From Rhizophagus clarus (lineage: Eukaryota; Glomeromycota; Glomeromycetes; Glomerales; Glomeraceae), in the NCBI GenBank assembly GCA_015698045.1, contig BLAL01000234.1, positions 186,001 through 250,000 on the forward strand: a stretch of DNA of 64,000 bases. Direction: 5' to 3'. Shown in pieces: positions 59,767 through 64,000 of this stretch (the first letter of the stretch is position 1; every line of letters starts with the position of its first letter). Below the pieces are notes generated by a model, which worked only from the letters and a program-made list of their open reading frames with translations, ran no database searches and was not told where the DNA came from. The position numbers and the translations under genes were made by a program.

Positions 59767-62151
59767 ATGACTAACAAACTCTCCAATACTCAGAAACAAC
59801 AGAAGAAGAATAACAAACAACCTGAAATAGTTATTTCTAGCGGAAAACCCCAAGTTCTTATTCTAGCTAGAAGTTCTACTTCAGAACTTACCCCACCAAC
59901 TCAACACGCAAGCTCTTCTGCTAGGGGACCTTCCGTGACTGTTAAAAAAGAGAAGATAGCATAGAACAAAAAATTTACTGCAGAAAAAGAGTTAGCTATT
60001 GCCAAAAAATCTACTCTTGCTTCGAACTTTGACTCAGAATAGGCCCTTGCCTCCGACCTCTTCAAGGAAAATAAAAAGGATGACCAGGTCAAGGATGTCA
60101 CTGATCGCTCAGTGTTTAAACTGCGTATTGATTTGTTAACTGCTCAAAAAATCACATTCCAAATTAAGAAAAAGACCATGTTCACCTGCTATACGTCAGG
60201 TTTGAACGAGGATCACATGGTCACTACTGATCAATCTACATAAAATGATCAGCAGCTCCAGATCAATACACTTTTTAAGAAGGCTCTAGTGCTGATTATT
60301 AATCAACAAAATCAATCGCTCAAAATGGATGTTGATTAAGCACCAGATGTTATGGTAACTCAACAATCCAATAACAACCCAAAGATTATCACTATCCCTG
60401 ACGATGAAGATAACTTTGTTTTGATTGCAAAGAATTTCACAGTATATACGAAAGCCAATAACTTACCTGTCAACATTCTAAGAGCTGAAAGAGCTCATGA
60501 AGCAATCAAATTGCTCAAGGATTATCCTGGTTTCAAATACACAGCACCAGCATACCACTTTATTACTGATGACAATAATAAAAGAAAGAAAATTAAAGTA
60601 ATTAAGACCATTTTCAGTAGTGAAGATGGTTACAACAAACTTCTTCAAGATAACTTTCACTTCAAAATAACAGAAGAAGACGATAATGGAAAACTAAAAG
60701 AAACTACAACTTCCTTCAAATTCAAGCCAGCTTTCGTGAAAAAACCACGCAAGACTGAAGAATAAATTATCAATGAAAAAGATCATACCATCCAAGTATT
60801 CGATCTCCCGCTCTACATGGAAAAAGCGACTATTAGATGCTCCTTTTGTCTTCTAGGAAAGATCGAAAGAATTGAAATCAAAGTTATAGGACAATATCAA
60901 CAAGCATTCATTACATACAAAGATGCTTGCCCTGTTTAACGTTTTTATAACAAATGGTCCTATCACATCAGTAAGGAATATGTACAAGTCACCCCTGTCT
61001 TCTTATCTGACAAATAGAGAGAACTTAGAAGATCATATAGTCTCAGAATATCTGTACTGCCATTTAGTACCACAGCTATTAATTTGAGACCAATCATTGA
61101 AGAAACCAATGCCATGACATATTTCATCTCCAGGAACCCCTACAATTACAAACTGATGACTTACGCTTATCTTAGTTTTAAGAATGCGGAAGATTGTGAT
61201 ATAGCTATTAAGAAAAAATTCACAATCTGATAAGGCAAAAATGACAAAGGACTATTTATTTCAGATCCTACTGCTCAACGTAATATTTGCAACAATTGTG
61301 GTAATCCTAACCACATAAGGGCGGGCTGTAATATTCCTATATGCCAATCTCAAAAAAATAACACTGTTAAAAATGCTTGGAAAGAAAAATTCAAAACCAT
61401 CGCGCAAAACACTAAAAAGTTATACGCTTAAGTTGTATCAGACAACCCGAAAACTAACAACACTAACAACAAACAGAAGAATAACAACAACTATAAATCG
61501 TCCCCAAGAAATAACAGTAATTCTTCTAATAACGCTGCAACACAGCAGATCAAATCCAACAACTGATCCAACATTTCCTCTACTAATAAAATAGTATCGA
61601 AGACCAACAAACAATCTTTGACTTTAATTCCTGCATAACAACAATATTTAAACTCTTTGGTTGACAATTTAGTCAAAAAATTGGAGGTTCAAATCACGCA
61701 AAAATTCACCATCCTAAGGAAGCAAATTGATTCTTTTGGATTAACCATCATGAAATACAAATAGGATAGAGAAGCAAAGCTTAAACAACAAGCAAGTGGC
61801 GCTAATACCCCTACACGTGCAAAATCTCCTTCCCTAACCTCATCCTCTAAAACAGATCAATCTAACAAACATGTCAGGAAAGACCCAGAATGTGAATCTT
61901 TTTCGTCTGAAGAAGAACAATTAGAAAATATGATGAATACACAACAAACACTTATTCAATGCTTCGATGCAGTTGCTGGAGGCCTTCAAGGCGTGATTGA
62001 AGAAGCTATTCATAACCTTATTGGAGGTTTTACCAACAGTCAACAAATTAATGATGATAATGATGATCAAGTTCTGTTCGACAATGATGAGGAGCACCTT
62101 GTAACAAACAACAAAGATGATGCTGACATTGAGAACAATGTCGAGATCTAA
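59767..62151 (+). pseudogene. LINE ORF1-like protein with CCHC knuckle, 13 in-frame stops, no net frameshift
   Basis: A single frame of 795 codons from MTNKLSNTQKQQKK to the terminal TAA near 62149. It has premature stops at 59962, 60040, 60241, 60337, 60763, 60937, 61015, 61228, 61231, 61429, 61564, 61636 and 61762. In order: a basic N-terminus, a helical region, RRM-like segments (IQVFDLPLYMEKATIRC and SYSLRISVLP), the family block around DK*RELRR where the TAG fits Gln, the knuckle CNNCGNPNHIRAGC (C-x2-C-x4-H-x4-C, near 61290), an Asn/Ser-rich region, and an acidic C-terminus (INDDNDDQVLFDNDEEH). The layout parallels the LINE ORF1 at 45304-47279. No ORF2 follows, so the copy is truncated or ORF1-only. 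Confidence 0.7.
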
Positions 62152-62289
62152 ATTTTCTTCAATTTACCATCAACTATCAGAGTGCACTAATGATGGACAT
62201 CAAAAACAATTCCTAAAAACAAAAAACAAAAATTCTCTCTCTCTCCTCACCTACATCAGGAAATTTTATAGTGCGAAAAGTTACGCAAG

Positions 62290-62580
62290 ATTACACATCA
62301 TAATATTTCGTAAGTTTCCAGACCTGCCGCAAGTTTGTGGAAGAGTAATATTTCGTAACTTTTTAAAATATTTCAAAATATTATGATATGCAAAGTTTTG
62401 TAATTTTATGGTTCATAATATTCTGTAATTTTATGCATTCACAATATTTCGTAATTTTACATAATATTTCGTAAGTTTTCAGACCCACCGCAAGTTTGCG
62501 TAAGCGTAATATTTTGTAACTTTTTAAAATATTTCAAAATATTACGATATGCAAAGTTTCGTAATTTTACATAAATATTT
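62290..62580. repeat. Tandem repeat, two copies, 161-bp period
   Basis: ATATTTCGTAAGTTT, CAGACC, CCGCAAGTTTG, TTTTTAAAATATTTCAAAAT and GATATGCAAAGTTT occur in order at about 62303 and again at about 62464. The copies differ mainly by transitions. Non-coding. Confidence 0.7.
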
Positions 62581-62749
62581 TGTAATGTTTCAAAATTCAT
62601 TTTTGTACTATAAGTTTATATAATATATATTTTATTAGATATAATATAAATTAAATTATAAAAAATTACAAGTATTTATTACTATATACAGAATATATAA
62701 AAGTAAAAAAAGAAAGAGTAACGATACAATTAGATGTAAAAAGAAGAGA

Positions 62750-63430
62750 AACAGCTATGTATTAGATATAAAGATAAAAGAAATATTGTTAGTATTGTTA
62801 GTGTTGTTAATATTAGAGTAAAAAGAGTTAAAGAAACAGTAGAAACATGGATATTATCGTTAGTATTAAAGTACAAGTAAAAGAAAAAAAGGAAACATAG
62901 ATAGTATTGTTAGTATTACGATATAAAGTAACAATTAGGGTAAAAAACGTGTTAGTATTAAAATAATTAGTATTAATAAACAAATATTTCTATACCTGCA
63001 AAGAATAAACTAAAAATAAAAGAAAGAGGAAAAATAAACATGTTGTTAGTATTAAGTAAAAGAAGTAAAAAAAACATAATTAGTATTGTTAGTATTATTA
63101 GTATTGAAGTAAAAGTAAAAAGTAATAAAGGAAATATGGATATTATTGTTAGTATTACGATACAAAGTAACAGAGGTAAAAAAAAAACAAAAATAATTAG
63201 TATTAATAAACAAATATTTCTATACCTGCAAAGAATAAACTAAAAATAAAAGAAAAAGAAGACAAAATAAAAAATAAACATATTGTTAGTATTAAGTAAA
63301 AGGAGTAAAAAAAACATAATTAGTATTGTTAGTATCGATCGTTAGTATTAAAGTACAAGTAAAAAGAAATAAAGGAAACATGTATATTATTGTCAGTATT
63401 ACGATACAAAGTAAAAAAGAAGTAAAAAAT
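62750..63430. repeat. Tandem repeat, about three copies, 230-bp period
   Basis: TATTAATAAACAAATATTTC followed by TATACCTGCAAAGAATAAAC is at 62971 and again at 63201, exactly 230 bp apart. The companion block GTTAGTATTACGATA occurs near 62910, 63150 and, as GTCAGTATTACGATA, near 63390. Short ORFs here are repeat artefacts. Confidence 0.75.
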
Positions 63431-63469
63431 AATGAAATAATTACTTTGCTGAAATCTTCAAATCCGCCA

Positions 63470-63830
63470 CAATATCTTAACGATACATTTTCAACATCTT
63501 CACGATAATATCACAATTTTTTTAAATGATATCGTGACGATATATTTATGATAATCTTAACGATACCTTTTCAACATCCTCGCGATATTTGAAATTTGAT
63601 ATCGTTCTGATATCATTCTGATATTATATCGATTTATAGTCTCGATGTCGTGATGATGTTGAAATGGAAATTGTGATGTTATCGTAAAGATGTTGAAAAT
63701 GTATCGTTAAGATTATCATAAATATATCGTCACGATATCATTTAATATATTGTCACGATATCATTTAAAAATTAATATTATCGTGAAGTTGTTGAAAATG
63801 TATCGTTAGGATATTATAATTATGTCGTTA
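63470..63830. repeat. Foldback inverted repeat with about 130-bp arms
   Basis: The left arm order ATCTTAACGATACATTTTCA, ACGATAATAT, ATGATATCGTGACGATATA, TTATGATAATCTTAACGATA is read back on the other strand from about 63825 to 63690. The two arms enclose about 90 bp rich in ATCGTGATG / GATATCATT words. No coding content and no clear target duplication. Confidence 0.65.
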
Positions 63831-64000
63831 TGGTATCATTAAGATCACTAAATATTTTATTGAAATATCGTGATGACATTTAAACTGTATCAGGATGATA
63901 ATGAAACGTAGTAGATACATTCAATAAATTAAATCAATTTTAATTGGTTTAAATTAATTTGTTTATTAATTAATTAATATATATATTTTTTATAATGCAA
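63831..64000. other. AT-rich end of window
   Basis: No feature seen; it ends in TTAATTAATATATATA-type sequence. Confidence 0.4.

Noticed and set aside
59767..62151. Alternative genetic code with TAA/TAG read as Gln
   Set aside because: Gln is still mostly CAA/CAG here, nearby housekeeping genes end normally at TAA, TAG or TGA, and the LINE also shows TGA at Trp positions; mutation explains all of these.
62750..63430. CRISPR-like array
   Set aside because: The repeat unit is 230 bp with continuous similarity and no short repeat-spacer alternation; the genome is fungal.

Overview
The window looks like nuclear DNA of an arbuscular mycorrhizal fungus (Glomeromycotina), most likely a Rhizophagus species. 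The reasons are very high A+T with long homopolymers, short GT-AG introns with CTAAC-like branch points, fungal housekeeping genes (Zn2Cys6 factor, TVP18, DBP9), and repeat families I recognise from Rhizophagus. The assignment is from memory and inspection; nothing was searched.

Layout. 1-11440: two head-to-tail decayed copies of a large DDE-transposase-like gene. Between them lie an apparently intact five-exon gene with a possible Uma2-type nuclease fold (3432-4667, minus) and a TA-flanked MITE (5804-6261). 13178-15243: a retroposon that encodes only an ORF1-like RNA-binding protein, with a poly-A tail and 13-bp target duplications. 15250-18650: repeated exon-intron modules, a duplicated pyrimidine-rich tract and a minisatellite. 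18721-19353: a two-exon charged protein of unknown function. 20078-33472 is a compact gene island: an m-AAA protease (AFG3/YTA12 type), NTH1 DNA glycosylase, DBP9/DDX56 helicase, TVP18 and a Zn2Cys6 transcription factor. NTH1 and DBP9 diverge from a 131-bp gap, and DBP9 and TVP18 converge 148 bp apart. I resolved every exon of these genes in frame. 33473-39695 is a gene-free AT desert.

39714-47403 is a full-length LINE on the minus strand (ORF1 with RRM-like and CCHC regions; ORF2 with AP endonuclease, RT, RNase H and a terminal CCHC). It has a T-tract tail, perfect 18-bp target duplications and a nested 143-bp hAT-like MITE with 8-bp target duplications. 47422-55860 is non-coding apart from a large inverted repeat holding two opposed copies of a gene fragment, a second pogo-like MITE and a decayed ORF. 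55866-56290 is a tandem exon-intron array. 56420-62151 holds three retroposon-related units head to tail: an ORF1-only unit with one frameshift, a non-coding unit sharing its 3' tail, and a LINE ORF1 with 13 in-frame stops and no net frameshift. 62290-63830 is tandem and inverted repeats.

The least explained signals are: (1) tandem exon-intron cassettes at three loci whose introns share a palindrome around the branch point; (2) ORF1-only retroposons resembling mammalian half-L1 elements; (3) LINE reading frames destroyed almost only by stops that fit single C-to-T or G-to-A changes.
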